In this document: positions 24,181-33,466 of the stretch, piece after piece
Numbering within the stretch: position 1 is the stretch's first letter
Layout: each line of letters opens with the position of its first letter
DNA from: Oceanispirochaeta crateris
GTDB taxonomy: Bacteria; Spirochaetota; Spirochaetia; DSM-2461
Direction: 5' to 3'
Length of the DNA: 64,000 nt
Assembly (NCBI RefSeq): GCF_008329965.1
Contig: NZ_CP036150.1
Span: 1,116,001 to 1,180,000, forward strand
Notes under the pieces: model-generated
Database searches by the model: none
What the model saw: the letters and a program-made list of their open reading frames with translations, nothing else
Told to the model about the DNA's origin: nothing
Made by a program: the position numbers and the translations under genes

Positions 24181-25339
24181 TGCAATACCCCTTATCAACT
24201 GCCTGAAGCAGAGCTATTAGTTGAGCAATCCCTTTCTTCATGGGTTCTATTTGTATCATTTCGTCCATCTCGCCAAAACGTTCACCATTGGTGAGACCTA
24301 TCGTCACTGCCGGAATTTTTTTATCAATGAAGGCAGAAAGTTCTGAGGTACTGGGAGAGAGACGGGGAGTGACTCCCAAATGTTCCAGGATAGCTCGACT
24401 AGTCTTGTTTAAAGAATGTGAAAATTGAGTACCACCAGGCTTCCTTCGAGCCATCTCAATAAACTTGACCATGGCTCCAGTCATGGAAGTCATTTCATCT
24501 GCAAGGGAGCGTATGCGAATGGCAATATCTTCTACCATTTCATCCGATTCACTTCGAATCTCAAACTTTAAAGAGGCTTTTGTCGGAATGGTGTTATATG
24601 AAGTTCCTCCTCTGATAGATCCAAGCATGATGCTTGTTTTGGGTTTTCTAGGCAGAGGTATTTCTAGTATTTTATTAATCAGTTCGTTCATATTGACGAT
24701 GGCTCCAACGGAACTGAATCTGGTCCAGTCGTACTCTTCGGGAACCTGATATTTCAATTCGCCCCGAAGCATCCCAATAGAGGAGTAGCTTAAACGGCCC
24801 AATTTGACACCCTCGATACAGATACCAGCCGTGATGGGTTTTTTAAAATTATCAAGAAAGAAACGGATACCTTCAATATCTCCCGGTCCCAGACTGCGGG
24901 CGGTTCCCATGAGGATTAGGTTTGATTCAAACTCAATGTTTAATTTTTCCAGAATCATAGGCAGAGTAGCCAGTGTGGCTAGTCCAAGACCGTTATCACC
25001 TACACCCGGCCCAATGACCTGATCAGGTTGTACAGTAATTGTATGGTCCACATTGGATGGAAATAAGGTGTCCAAATGAGCTACAACAAGAATATTACTA
25101 TCTCTTGATTTTCCAGGAATGATGCCTAAAGCATTTCCTTTCTCATCTTCTGAACAATTTAAAAGATTGTATTCTGTAAAACGATTCAATAAAAACCTAG
25201 TTCTTTCTTGTTCCTCAAAAGTGGGAGCCGGAATCTCACTCAGCATGATCAAGTTAGTCAGAAGGCTTTCTTTGAACTTATCAACCTGTGTTTCATATTC
25301 GGGAAGGTATTCCAGAATCTCTTCGCAGCTTTTGTTCAT
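24170..25339 (-). CDS. M20-family metallopeptidase homologue with altered active site
   Basis: A 389-residue protein with the M20 fold. AHLDTLFPSNVDH carries the first His and Asp ligands and GPGVGDNGLG carries the bridging Asp. The catalytic Glu-Glu pair is missing: GTARSLGPGDIEG stands where active members have GT-x-x-E-E-GxGDxxG. Near the end PSTSELSAFIDKKIPAVTIG is present, but no His follows in NGERFGE. It may therefore be an inactive binding protein, or an enzyme with a changed mechanism. It leads a three-gene operon with gpgS and an ABC ATPase. AGGA eight bases before the ATG supports the start. Confidence 0.72.
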   Translation of the reverse strand: MNKSCEEILEYLPEYETQVDKFKESLLTNLIMLSEIPAPTFEEQERTRFLLNRFTEYNLLNCSEDEKGNALGIIPGKSRDSNILVVAHLDTLFPSNVDHTITVQPDQVIGPGVGDNGLGLATLATLPMILEKLNIEFESNLILMGTARSLGPGDIEGIRFFLDNFKKPITAGICIEGVKLGRLSYSSIGMLRGELKYQVPEEYDWTRFSSVGAIVNMNELINKILEIPLPRKPKTSIMLGSIRGGTSYNTIPTKASLKFEIRSESDEMVEDIAIRIRSLADEMTSMTGAMVKFIEMARRKPGGTQFSHSLNKTSRAILEHLGVTPRLSPSTSELSAFIDKKIPAVTIGLTNGERFGEMDEMIQIEPMKKGIAQLIALLQAVDKGYCSEN

Positions 25340-25459
25340 ATTGTATTCCTGATTTTTTGATGGATATATTTCATTATAGAGTAATCTAGGAAAACTGCAA
25401 AGAAAGAGTCATAAATAAATGGATTCTTTAATGCATAGCAATTAAAAAGAATAAAATGA

Positions 25460-25488
25460 TTGTACACTAATTTTATTTTCTTTAAAAT
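25460..25488 (+). promoter_or_regulatory. Sigma-70 promoter of the phosphofructokinase gene
   Basis: TTGTAC at 25460-25465 and TAAAAT at 25483-25488 are separated by 17 bases. Transcription near 25495 means that in-frame start codons at 25460 or within the box cannot be used, which supports a start at 25535 or 25547. Confidence 0.6.
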
Positions 25489-25546
25489 GTTAATATCTAT
25501 TATAGAAAATTTTAATATATTTAGGACCTTTCATATGGAGGATTCT

Positions 25547-26884
25547 GTGAGTAATGAATTTGATTTTAGAATTAAAAAAATTGGTGATTGTAAAATTCCC
25601 TCTCCCATGCCTTTTTCAAATATACAAGGCGACCGTATAGCCAACTTCGTCAGAGATGATCAATACGTACTTCACTCTGTTATAAAAGGTGATAATCAGG
25701 ACAAAAAAAACGTCTATGAGTATGCATTGGAGATGGCCGGTCCAAGAGAGAAAGTGTTTTTTAATCCAGGTCATATTCATGCAGGTATTGTAACTTGCGG
25801 CGGCTTGTGCCCTGGTCTGAACGGGGTAATAAGAGCCATAGTAAGAACGCTGTGGCAGAGATACAACGTAAGAAGGATTTCAGGCGTCCAGTATGGATAT
25901 GTTGGTTTTATGCCCGAGAGTAACCTACCCGTAAAAACATTAGACCCGGATATCGTAGATGATATTCATAACATGGGAGGAAGTATCCTGGGATCCGCTA
26001 GGGGAGGCTCGGATGTCATCAAAATTGTAGATGCTCTTGAACAGCTGAATATGAATATGCTTTTTACAATTGGCGGCGATGGAACTCAACGATGTGCCTT
26101 GGAAGTAACAGAGGAAATCGAAAGACGGAACCTAAAAATCACCGTTGTGGGAGTTCCCAAAACAATTGATAATGACATTAGTTTTATTGATAAGTCTTTT
26201 GGTTTTGATACTGCCGTATCCAAGGCCGAGGCAGCGGTTCATGCCGCTCATGTCGAAGCAAAATCAGCTATTGATGGAATGGGTCTTGTAAAGGTAATGG
26301 GCCGTGAAGCCGGATTCATTGCAGCCCATACAACTCTTGCTACGAGTGATGTCAATTTTTGCTTGATTCCCGAAGTTCCCTTTAGGCTAGATGGTGAAAG
26401 GGGTCTTTTAAAACAGTTGGAAAGAAGGCTGGACCGAAGAAAACACGCTGTAATACTTGTGGCAGAAGGAGCTGGCCAGGAACTTCTAAAAGAGACAGGA
26501 GAAAAGGATCCCAGCGGGAACAAAAAACTGGCTGATATTGGTCTGTTCCTCAAGGATTCAATCATCTCTCACTTTAAATCCATCGGACGCGAAGCCAATC
26601 TCAAATACATTGACCCAAGCTATATGATACGGGCTTCCAAGGCGAATCCCAACGACTCACTTTACTGTGCCAGGCTGGGCGCCAATGCCGTTCATGCAGC
26701 CATGACGGGCAGAACTGCAATGCTTATCTCTGAATGGAATAATTGTTTTGTTCATGTTCCGATTCAGATGGCAGTCAGTAAAAAGAACCGGGTTGATCCG
26801 GAAAGCCCCTTGTGGAGGGATGTTCTTGAGGCTACTCAACAGCCTATAACAATGATGGATACAGCTGATAAGAAAAATAAGTAA
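25547..26884 (+). CDS. 6-phosphofructokinase, long spirochaete/plant-type
   Basis: A 445-residue phosphofructokinase of the long group that includes spirochaete and plant enzymes. It phosphorylates fructose 6-phosphate in glycolysis. GIVTCGGLCPGLNGVIRAIV holds the phosphoryl-donor loop, IGGDGTQRCA follows, and PKTIDNDI carries the catalytic Asp. Gly rather than Asp in GGDGT is the state linked to ATP use, whereas PPi enzymes have GGDD. The Lys of PKTIDND occurs in both groups. ATP is therefore the likely donor. GGAGG at 25537-25541 fits the GTG start at 25547. An ATG at 25535 would add four residues. A terminator follows. Confidence 0.9.
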   Translation: MSNEFDFRIKKIGDCKIPSPMPFSNIQGDRIANFVRDDQYVLHSVIKGDNQDKKNVYEYALEMAGPREKVFFNPGHIHAGIVTCGGLCPGLNGVIRAIVRTLWQRYNVRRISGVQYGYVGFMPESNLPVKTLDPDIVDDIHNMGGSILGSARGGSDVIKIVDALEQLNMNMLFTIGGDGTQRCALEVTEEIERRNLKITVVGVPKTIDNDISFIDKSFGFDTAVSKAEAAVHAAHVEAKSAIDGMGLVKVMGREAGFIAAHTTLATSDVNFCLIPEVPFRLDGERGLLKQLERRLDRRKHAVILVAEGAGQELLKETGEKDPSGNKKLADIGLFLKDSIISHFKSIGREANLKYIDPSYMIRASKANPNDSLYCARLGANAVHAAMTGRTAMLISEWNNCFVHVPIQMAVSKKNRVDPESPLWRDVLEATQQPITMMDTADKKNK

Positions 26885-26888
26885 TAGT

Positions 26889-26924
26889 AAAGATAGCCAG
26901 TGAAAAACACTGGCTATCTTTTTC
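26889..26924. terminator. Bidirectional terminator between phosphofructokinase and pgi
   Basis: AAAGATAGCCAGTG at 26889-26902 and CACTGGCTATCTTT at 26908-26921 form a perfect 14-bp stem with loop AAAAA, followed by TTTC. It lies between convergent genes. Confidence 0.88.
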
Positions 26925-26931
26925 TAATGGT

Positions 26932-28509
26932 TTATATTTCAAGAAGATCTGCAAATCCTTTCAAAATAACATCCATATCATCCCCTCCGGATAATACCTG
27001 TTTTGCTAAAACTTTCCCTAGTTGAACTCCTTCCTGATCAAAGGAATTCAGATTCCAAACAAAACCCTGAAACATGACCTTATTTTCAAAATGGGCCAAA
27101 AGAGCACCCAGTGATTTTGCTGTTAGTTGTTCACCAAGAATAAGGGAAGATGGTCTACCGCCTTCAAAATTCTTGTTTGTATTTGAACTGAAACTTCCTC
27201 TGGCAAAGGCAACAACTTGAGCGACAAGATTGGCTTTTAGTTTTTGCTGACTAGTGGATCCTTCATAATCCAAATCAGAATTGATTTGTGATTTTTTAAA
27301 ACCAATGAATTGGAGAGGAATGATATCGGTTCCCTGATGAAGGAGCTGGTAAAAGGAGTGCTGACCATTCGTACCCGGCTCTCCAAAGATGACAGGACCT
27401 GTTGAGTAGTTCAAACGAATATTATCCCTGGATACCGATTTGCCATTGCTTTCCATATCCATCTGTTGTAGATGAGCCGGAAATCGTGATAGGGCCTGAC
27501 TATAGGGAAGTACAGCAGTGCTGGGATATCCAAGGACATTCCTTTCAAAAATACCAAGCATAGCATCCATTAAGGACGCATTTTTTTTGATATTGCTATT
27601 TAACGCAAGGGCATCGGCCTCGGAAGCTCCTTCAAGAATCTGTTCAAATACATCATATCCAAATGCCAATGATAATACGGCTCCACCAACAGCAGACGTA
27701 CTGGAATATCTTCCACCTATAAAATCATCCATATAAAAGGAGTCTAAAACATCCGATGATCCTGCTAAGGGGCTGGTTTCACTGGTAACAGCAATCATAT
27801 GCGCCGCTGGATTGAAACCGGAAATATTTGCCTGCCTAGATTTCTCAATGACAAAATTTCTGTTGGCAAGTGTTTCCTGTGTTGTCCCGGATTTTGAAAC
27901 CAAAATAAATAGAGTTGTCTCTAGATTTAAATTTTTGAGTACAGCATTGGCATCATCTGGGTCTACATTGGAAATAAAATGAGCTTTTAGCAGGGGAGTG
28001 CTCATGTTCTCCAAAGCAAGATATAGAGCCCGAGGACCTAAGTCAGAGCCACCGATTCCAATCTGAACGACCGTATCAAATGGTTTCCCTGTTGATCCCT
28101 TTATCTCAGCTTTTTGAACCTTATGAGCAAAAGATTGTATGCGTTTTAATTGAGAAATATAGAATTGTCTTTGATCTTTACCATCATAGACGACCTTGCC
28201 GTTGAGCTCTCCTCTTGTCAGCTGATGAAGGACCATTCTATTTTCACCTGTATTAATAATTGTTCCACTTAAAAGAGCTTTATACTTTTCTATGACCTGC
28301 TGTTCATCCGCTAAATCCTGCAGTTGAGAAATCAACTGTTCATCCACAGCCTTGGCAGCATAATTGTAGCTGAGTCCTCCTCCTGCATCGATATTAGAGT
28401 TTTGAATTCCCTCAGCGGTAAGAAAAGACCCGACCTTGATGTCTCCGGCTCTCTTCAATAAGGTTTTATAGCTTTTTACTGTATCTAGGTTGTGAAATTG
28501 AATTGACAT
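26932..28509 (-). CDS. pgi: Glucose-6-phosphate isomerase
   Basis: A 525-residue cytosolic isomerase that interconverts glucose 6-phosphate and fructose 6-phosphate. GIGGSDLGPRALYLAL, the phosphate-binding VSKSGTTQETLAN, and the signature GRYSSTSAVG, FGEPGTNGQHSFYQLLHQGTD and the late Lys motif are all present. An AGGGGG Shine-Dalgarno ends seven bases before the ATG at 28509. An adjacent ATG at 28512 would add one Met. It is next to phosphofructokinase, convergent, so the two glycolytic genes are not co-transcribed. Confidence 0.95.
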   Translation of the reverse strand: MSIQFHNLDTVKSYKTLLKRAGDIKVGSFLTAEGIQNSNIDAGGGLSYNYAAKAVDEQLISQLQDLADEQQVIEKYKALLSGTIINTGENRMVLHQLTRGELNGKVVYDGKDQRQFYISQLKRIQSFAHKVQKAEIKGSTGKPFDTVVQIGIGGSDLGPRALYLALENMSTPLLKAHFISNVDPDDANAVLKNLNLETTLFILVSKSGTTQETLANRNFVIEKSRQANISGFNPAAHMIAVTSETSPLAGSSDVLDSFYMDDFIGGRYSSTSAVGGAVLSLAFGYDVFEQILEGASEADALALNSNIKKNASLMDAMLGIFERNVLGYPSTAVLPYSQALSRFPAHLQQMDMESNGKSVSRDNIRLNYSTGPVIFGEPGTNGQHSFYQLLHQGTDIIPLQFIGFKKSQINSDLDYEGSTSQQKLKANLVAQVVAFARGSFSSNTNKNFEGGRPSSLILGEQLTAKSLGALLAHFENKVMFQGFVWNLNSFDQEGVQLGKVLAKQVLSGGDDMDVILKGFADLLEI

Positions 28510-28597
28510 CATACTCCCCCTGGTTTTATTCATTTCATAATAAGGTGGCGGGCTTAAGCGTTCAATAGCTTTGTACTAGAAATCATGAAGGCATAAT

Positions 28598-28636
28598 AAA
28601 AAAAGGCCTGCATACTGGATGAACAGGCCTTTTTTA
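28598..28636. terminator. Bidirectional terminator between pgi leader and argG
   Basis: AAAAAAAGGCCTG at 28598-28610 and CAGGCCTTTTTTT at 28624-28636 form a 13-bp stem around a 13-base loop. On the minus strand it follows the argG stop at 28653 and ends the arg operon. Confidence 0.85.
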
Positions 28637-28652
28637 ATTAAAATTTTAATTT

Positions 28653-29927
28653 TTATTTATCATGGAAGGAAGCGGCAGTACCCTTGATCTTAAGAGCTTG
28701 TCCTGAATCATCCTGTAATTGCTTCTGTACCATTGCAGTAACCCCTGTGGACAAGCCGTAAAGGTTGATAAAACCTTCTGCATCATGATGATCGTAGCTG
28801 GACTCACCAAAGGAGGCCAGATCTTCAAGGTACAGAGCATAGGGAGATTTTCTTCCCGCGACAAAAGCATTCCCCTTATACATCACCATTCTAACTGACC
28901 CGGTGGTGAACTCTGTTGTTTTTTTCATAAATTCTTCCAGAGCATAACGACTAGTTGTGTACCATTTACCGGCATAAACAAGATCGGCATAATCCAGGGC
29001 CAGTTTATGCTTAAGATGAAGTGCATCATTGTTAATTGTAAACATTTCCAGATCCCTTAGAGCTTGATGCAGCAGGGTACCGCCAGGAGTTTCATAAACA
29101 CCACGGCTCTTCATGCCAACCAGTCTGGTTTCTACTATGTCCACTCTACCAATACCATGGGCAGATGCCTTTGCATTGAGCTCTTGAAGAAGGTCATAGG
29201 GACCCATCTTCTTACCATTCACGGCAACAGGAATTCCTTTTTCAAAATCAATAGTGATTTCCTCTTCTTGTTCAGGGGCATCCTTGGGTGCTTTTGTCAG
29301 CTTAAACATGGATTCCTGAGGTCTGTTCCAGGGATCTTCCAAATCGCCACCTTCATGGCTCATATGCCAGATATTCCAGTCTCTAGAATAAATATTCTTT
29401 TTGGAAATGTCTCCAAGATCAATCCCGTGATTTTCAGCATACTCAATGGCATCTTCTCTGGAATGAATGTCCCAGATTCTCCAGGGAGCAATCACTTTAA
29501 GATGAGGAGCCAGGGCCTTGTAGGTTAATTCAAAACGAACCTGATCGTTCCCTTTTCCCGTACATCCGTGACATAAAGCATCACAGCCTTCCTGAAGAGC
29601 AATATCCACTTGATATTTAGCCTGAATCGGTCTAGCAATGGAGGTACCAAGAAGGTATTGACCTTCATAAATTGCACCGGCTCTTACCATGGGATAGATA
29701 TAGTCTTTGGTAAGTTCTTCTCTGAGGTCGGCTAGAAAATATTTTGAAGCTCCCGCATTCAAAGCCTTTTGTTCCATTCCATCCCAATTTTCATCCTGAC
29801 CTACATTGGTACAGATGGCGATGACTTCTGCATTATCATAGTTTTCTTTTAGCCATTGAATGATAATGGATGTGTCCAGTCCTCCAGAATAGGCGAGGGC
29901 TATCTTTTTGATCGGTTGTCCGCTCAT
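28653..29927 (-). CDS. argG: Argininosuccinate synthase
   Basis: A 424-residue enzyme that joins citrulline and aspartate with ATP in arginine synthesis. The PP-loop AYSGGLDTS is at residues 12-20, and CTNVGQDENWDGME, GCTGKGNDQVRFE and ETRLVGMKSRGVYETPGG are family motifs. It is slightly longer than the usual 400 or so residues, with a C-terminal tail after the tetramer domain. It is the last gene of the arg operon and overlaps argD by four bases. Confidence 0.95.
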   Translation of the reverse strand: MSGQPIKKIALAYSGGLDTSIIIQWLKENYDNAEVIAICTNVGQDENWDGMEQKALNAGASKYFLADLREELTKDYIYPMVRAGAIYEGQYLLGTSIARPIQAKYQVDIALQEGCDALCHGCTGKGNDQVRFELTYKALAPHLKVIAPWRIWDIHSREDAIEYAENHGIDLGDISKKNIYSRDWNIWHMSHEGGDLEDPWNRPQESMFKLTKAPKDAPEQEEEITIDFEKGIPVAVNGKKMGPYDLLQELNAKASAHGIGRVDIVETRLVGMKSRGVYETPGGTLLHQALRDLEMFTINNDALHLKHKLALDYADLVYAGKWYTTSRYALEEFMKKTTEFTTGSVRMVMYKGNAFVAGRKSPYALYLEDLASFGESSYDHHDAEGFINLYGLSTGVTAMVQKQLQDDSGQALKIKGTAASFHDK

Positions 29928-31123
29928 AAAATCTCCTTGATAACTTTAAATAATATAGAGACTCCCTTCTGGAGTTCTTTTTCACTAATTGTCAAAGGCG
30001 GGGCCATTCTTATTACATTTTGTCCCGACCTTAATACCAGTAGTCCCTGATCCTGACAGGAATTCAACAACTGACCTATTTTTTCCGGTTCTATTGAAGG
30101 AATTTTCAAACCTTTTAGAAGACCTTTCCCCAAAATTTCACCCCGAAGTCCCAGTTCTTTCAAAGACTTATTCAGTTCATTATCCAAATACAGACCCTTA
30201 TCCTGAACATCTTGTAAGAAACCAGGAGCCTGAATGATATCTAGAACAGACATAGCCACCACAGAAGTAACAGGACCACCACCAAAGGTAGTTCCATGGT
30301 CTCCAGGATGTAAGAGATCATTCACTTTTGCAGGAATAAGTGTCGCGGAAAGAGGAAGTCCACCAGCCAATGGTTTTGCCAAGGTGATAATATCTGCATG
30401 CAATCCCGCCTCTAGGGAAGCAAAAAATGAACCCGTCCTTCCTACACCGGTTTGCACTTCATCTGCTATAAGAATAATGTCATATTTTTCACAATAGCTA
30501 TTTAACGCGCTAATCATCTCCTTCGATAGACTGACCAGACCGCCTTCACCTTGAATAACCTCAACAATAATGCCTGCTACATTTTGGGGATACTTGATTG
30601 TCTTTAAGGACTCCGGATCGTTATAGGGAAGAATTACGCAGTCTGAAAGGAGTGGAGAAAAGGGAGCTTTATATTTTTCAGTGGCTGTGACACTCAATGA
30701 GCCCATAGTCCGGCCGTGAAAACCATTGCTGAAAGACACAAATCCAACAGACTCCGGGCCTTTTTTATTTTTTCCATAAAGCCGTGCATATTTTAACGCA
30801 GCTTCATTCGCTTCTGATCCGCTGTTTCCAAAATGAACGGCTGTAAAGTCACCAGTTTTGACGAGTCTCTCAGCCAGTTCAACGGTGGGACCGGTTGTGT
30901 AGAGATTTGAAACATGTATCAGTTTTTTCATCTGATCATAGGCGGCTTTGGCCAGGTCTTCCCTTCCATACCCAAGAGAATTGACGGCGATACCGGAACC
31001 AAAATCCAGGTATTCTTTACCGCCTTTATCGTAAACATAAGAACCTTTTCCAGATTCAATCAAAAGAAATTTATCTGAGAAATTCTTTGTAAGATGCGGT
31101 TTTTCAATAATATAAGGTTGCAT
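29924..31123 (-). CDS. argD: Acetylornithine aminotransferase
   Basis: A 399-residue class III PLP aminotransferase of ArgD type. FGNSGSEANEAALKYAR is the cofactor phosphate site, ADEVQTGVGRTGSFF holds the Asp that binds the pyridine nitrogen, and ITLAKPLAGGLPLS has the Schiff-base Lys. It converts N-acetylglutamate semialdehyde to N-acetylornithine. It overlaps argG by four bases and touches argB by one, so translation is coupled. Succinyldiaminopimelate use is a known side activity of this family. Confidence 0.93.
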   Translation of the reverse strand: MQPYIIEKPHLTKNFSDKFLLIESGKGSYVYDKGGKEYLDFGSGIAVNSLGYGREDLAKAAYDQMKKLIHVSNLYTTGPTVELAERLVKTGDFTAVHFGNSGSEANEAALKYARLYGKNKKGPESVGFVSFSNGFHGRTMGSLSVTATEKYKAPFSPLLSDCVILPYNDPESLKTIKYPQNVAGIIVEVIQGEGGLVSLSKEMISALNSYCEKYDIILIADEVQTGVGRTGSFFASLEAGLHADIITLAKPLAGGLPLSATLIPAKVNDLLHPGDHGTTFGGGPVTSVVAMSVLDIIQAPGFLQDVQDKGLYLDNELNKSLKELGLRGEILGKGLLKGLKIPSIEPEKIGQLLNSCQDQGLLVLRSGQNVIRMAPPLTISEKELQKGVSILFKVIKEIL

Positions 31124-31911
31124 TATTTATCCTCCAGGGTAATACAGGTCCCTTTTATGCGGGCGATTATTTTTGACAAATCCCCCTGATTTTCATAGTT
31201 ACTGATTTGGATGTTATGCACTCCCTGTCGGATGGCTTCCAGAGAAGATCTGACCTTTGGTATCATTCCTCCCTGAATTTCTCCATTACCGATGGAATCC
31301 TCAATAAATTGTTCATTCATTGAAGGAACCACAGTTCCTTCAATGAGGATTCCTGGTATATCAGAAATAAAAATAAGAGACTCTGCATTAAGAGCCACAG
31401 CAAGTGCTAAAGCAGCTTCATCAGCATTTATGTTCATACCTCTTCCGCAAGAATCAGTACTAACAGAACATATTACGGGAAAATACTCATGTTCTAAGAG
31501 CAAATGAATCAAAGTAGGATTAACCTTGGAGACCGATCCGGTTCTATTCTCGTTTCCATCTGCTCCAGTGGCATCTGTGGAAAGGAATAGGGATCCGTCA
31601 GCTCCTGACAGTCCCACAGGTTTCAGTCCGGCAGTTTGGAAGATCCTCACAAGATGAGTATTCATCAAGCCCGAGAGACCCATATCGACAAGATCCATTT
31701 CCCTGGCGGAGGTTAGTCTTTTACCATCTATAAAACGGGGTTCAAGTTCATACTGCTTCTGAATAGCTGAAACAGCGGCTCCTCCACCGTGAACAAAGAC
31801 AATATGATGACCCTTCTGGACCAAATCACCTATTTCAACAGCGAGTGCAGCAATGGACTCGGAAGACTCAGCGGAGCGTCCACCAGCCTTGATAACGAAG
31901 ATGCTCATCAA
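31123..31911 (-). CDS. argB: Acetylglutamate kinase
   Basis: A 262-residue amino-acid kinase. VIKAGGRSAES and FVHGGGAAVSAIQ bind phosphate and substrate, and NINADEAALALAVAL and GGMIPKVRSSLEAI are the nucleotide-side motifs of ArgB. It phosphorylates N-acetylglutamate, the second step of the pathway. The first lysine motif reads KAGG rather than KxGG with Gly after Ile, a small variation. It is the short form without the N-terminal helix that arginine-inhibited hexamers have, so feedback inhibition at this step is less likely. It overlaps argC by four bases. Confidence 0.92.
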   Translation of the reverse strand: MMSIFVIKAGGRSAESSESIAALAVEIGDLVQKGHHIVFVHGGGAAVSAIQKQYELEPRFIDGKRLTSAREMDLVDMGLSGLMNTHLVRIFQTAGLKPVGLSGADGSLFLSTDATGADGNENRTGSVSKVNPTLIHLLLEHEYFPVICSVSTDSCGRGMNINADEAALALAVALNAESLIFISDIPGILIEGTVVPSMNEQFIEDSIGNGEIQGGMIPKVRSSLEAIRQGVHNIQISNYENQGDLSKIIARIKGTCITLEDK

Positions 31912-32945
31912 ATTTCTCCATGAAGCCTTAAGCCGGCTATTTCATCCAGCCCAAACCGGATATTCATATTTTGAATTGCCTGGCCACTGGCGCCCTTAAT
32001 CAGGTTGTCAATGACTGAAAAAAGAATCAAATCCTTTCCTTCACGGTGCCAGCTGATATCACAACGGTTTGATCCCCAAACTTGTTTTGTTTCTGGAATA
32101 GCCGGAAAAACGGTCTTCACAAAGGGTGAGTCCTTATAAAACGACTGATATAGATTATTCATCGATGCATTACTGATTTCTTCTTTCAGCTCACAGCTGA
32201 TAGTAATTGCCATTCCTCTTTTCATTGGAACAAGATGGGGTACAAATAAAACAGATCCCTGTGAAGAAACCTTTTTGACTTCCTTGAGTATTTCCATGGA
32301 GTGTCTATGGGTCGTACCAGGGGCATATGCACAGATGTTTTCTGACCTTTCCACCAGTAAATTTGAAGTTTTGGCCTTCTTTCCCGCACCGGAGATTCCA
32401 GAAAGAGCATTAATAATAATTTTTTTACTGATCAATTTCTCTTTTAACAAAGGGATAAGAGGGAGGAGGCTGGCCGTAGGATAGCATCCGGGATTGGCAA
32501 TCAGGTCAGATTGACGAATCTGATCACGGTACACCTCTGACAGTCCATAAACAGCGGAAGGAAGCCTCTCTGCACGGGGAGGATATTCGCCATAGGCTTT
32601 AAAAAAACCTTCCGGATTCTCCATCCTAAAGTCGGCTGACAAATCAATGACGACTGAATGATCGTAAAAGGGATCACAGACCTGGGCTGATGCCAGGTGG
32701 GGAAGTGCCGAGAAAACAACATCGGCTTTCAATGAAACGGCCTCTTCTACAGTTACATATAAGCCTTTGGTCAGTTCCATTTTATTTAAGATAGAAGGAT
32801 GGAGTCCTGCGTCCGACTTAAGAACACTTGTACCGGCAATGGAGGAGGACACGGCAATAATCGAATCGATATCCTCATGAGTACTCAGTTGTCTGAGCAA
32901 AATTTGACCTGTATAACCTGTTGCACCCAGTATGACAGCTTTCAT
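31908..32945 (-). CDS. argC: N-acetyl-gamma-glutamyl-phosphate reductase
   Basis: A 345-residue NADPH-dependent reductase. GATGYTGQILLRQL is the nucleotide-binding turn, NPGCYPTASLLPL carries the catalytic Cys, and GISGAGKKAKTSNL and HRHSMEI follow with the catalytic His region. It makes N-acetylglutamate semialdehyde for ArgD. It shares one base with the argR stop and four with argB, placing it second in the operon. Confidence 0.94.
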   Translation of the reverse strand: MKAVILGATGYTGQILLRQLSTHEDIDSIIAVSSSIAGTSVLKSDAGLHPSILNKMELTKGLYVTVEEAVSLKADVVFSALPHLASAQVCDPFYDHSVVIDLSADFRMENPEGFFKAYGEYPPRAERLPSAVYGLSEVYRDQIRQSDLIANPGCYPTASLLPLIPLLKEKLISKKIIINALSGISGAGKKAKTSNLLVERSENICAYAPGTTHRHSMEILKEVKKVSSQGSVLFVPHLVPMKRGMAITISCELKEEISNASMNNLYQSFYKDSPFVKTVFPAIPETKQVWGSNRCDISWHREGKDLILFSVIDNLIKGASGQAIQNMNIRFGLDEIAGLRLHGEI

Positions 32946-33418
32946 TATTCTAACTCCAGTTCGGGAATGATTGTTTTTAAGGTTTGCATGAATTTCTGAG
33001 GTGGCAGATTCTCCTTCAGGACGATCAAAATCGTATCATCCCCGGCAATGGTGCCTAAAATCTCATCTAATTCCATATTGTCCAGGGCTATCGCAACTGT
33101 ATCGGCATGCCCAGCCAGTGTTTTCATGATGCATAGATTGGCAGAGAAGCTTACGGTGAGGAATCCCCTGGTAATGTCATTGATATACTGCTGGGTTGTC
33201 TCCAGTTCTTTCCTGTTCCTAGGAAGGGTATAGTAATATCCATTATTACCATCAGAGACTTTCCCAACTTTGAGGAGTTTCAGATCCCTGGACAGAGTCG
33301 CCTGGGTAACACTGACATTTTCTTTTTCAAGGAAGGCAAGGAGCTGTTCCTGACTCGTGATGTGATATTCGTTTATTATCCGTTTTATGGACTTCAAGCG
33401 TCCGGTTCTACTGTTCAT
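32945..33418 (-). CDS. argR: Arginine repressor
   Basis: A 157-residue ArgR/AhrC regulator. The N-terminal winged helix-turn-helix contains TQATLSRDLKLLKVGKV, the recognition motif. The C-terminal arginine-binding and hexamer domain ends with LDEILGTIAGDDTILIVL, including the GDDT ligand residues. With arginine bound it should repress this operon. Two ARG boxes lie directly upstream of its own start and overlap its promoter. First-in-operon placement means autoregulation. A GGAGAGG sequence precedes the ATG. Confidence 0.95.
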   Translation of the reverse strand: MNSRTGRLKSIKRIINEYHITSQEQLLAFLEKENVSVTQATLSRDLKLLKVGKVSDGNNGYYYTLPRNRKELETTQQYINDITRGFLTVSFSANLCIMKTLAGHADTVAIALDNMELDEILGTIAGDDTILIVLKENLPPQKFMQTLKTIIPELELE

Positions 33419-33427
33419 ACCTCTCCA

Positions 33428-33466
33428 TCCGTATATATATTCGGTAAGGATGAATAAATATACAGG
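33428..33466 (-). promoter_or_regulatory. Tandem ARG boxes (ArgR operator)
   Basis: Two 18-bp imperfect palindromes lie at 33428-33445 (core CGTATATATATTCG) and 33449-33466 (core ATGAATAAATATACAG). Their centres are 21 bp apart, with 3 bp between, the spacing known for ArgR hexamer operators. The distal box covers the -10 element. Confidence 0.82.

Noticed and set aside
25460-25546. An N-terminal extension of phosphofructokinase starting at a TTG at 25460
   Set aside because: The TTG is part of the -35 box and lies upstream of the predicted start of transcription. The extension has no ribosome-binding site and is not seen in the family.
29064-29528. A 154-codon plus-strand frame inside argG
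   Set aside because: It is the shadow of a strongly conserved argininosuccinate synthase on the other strand.
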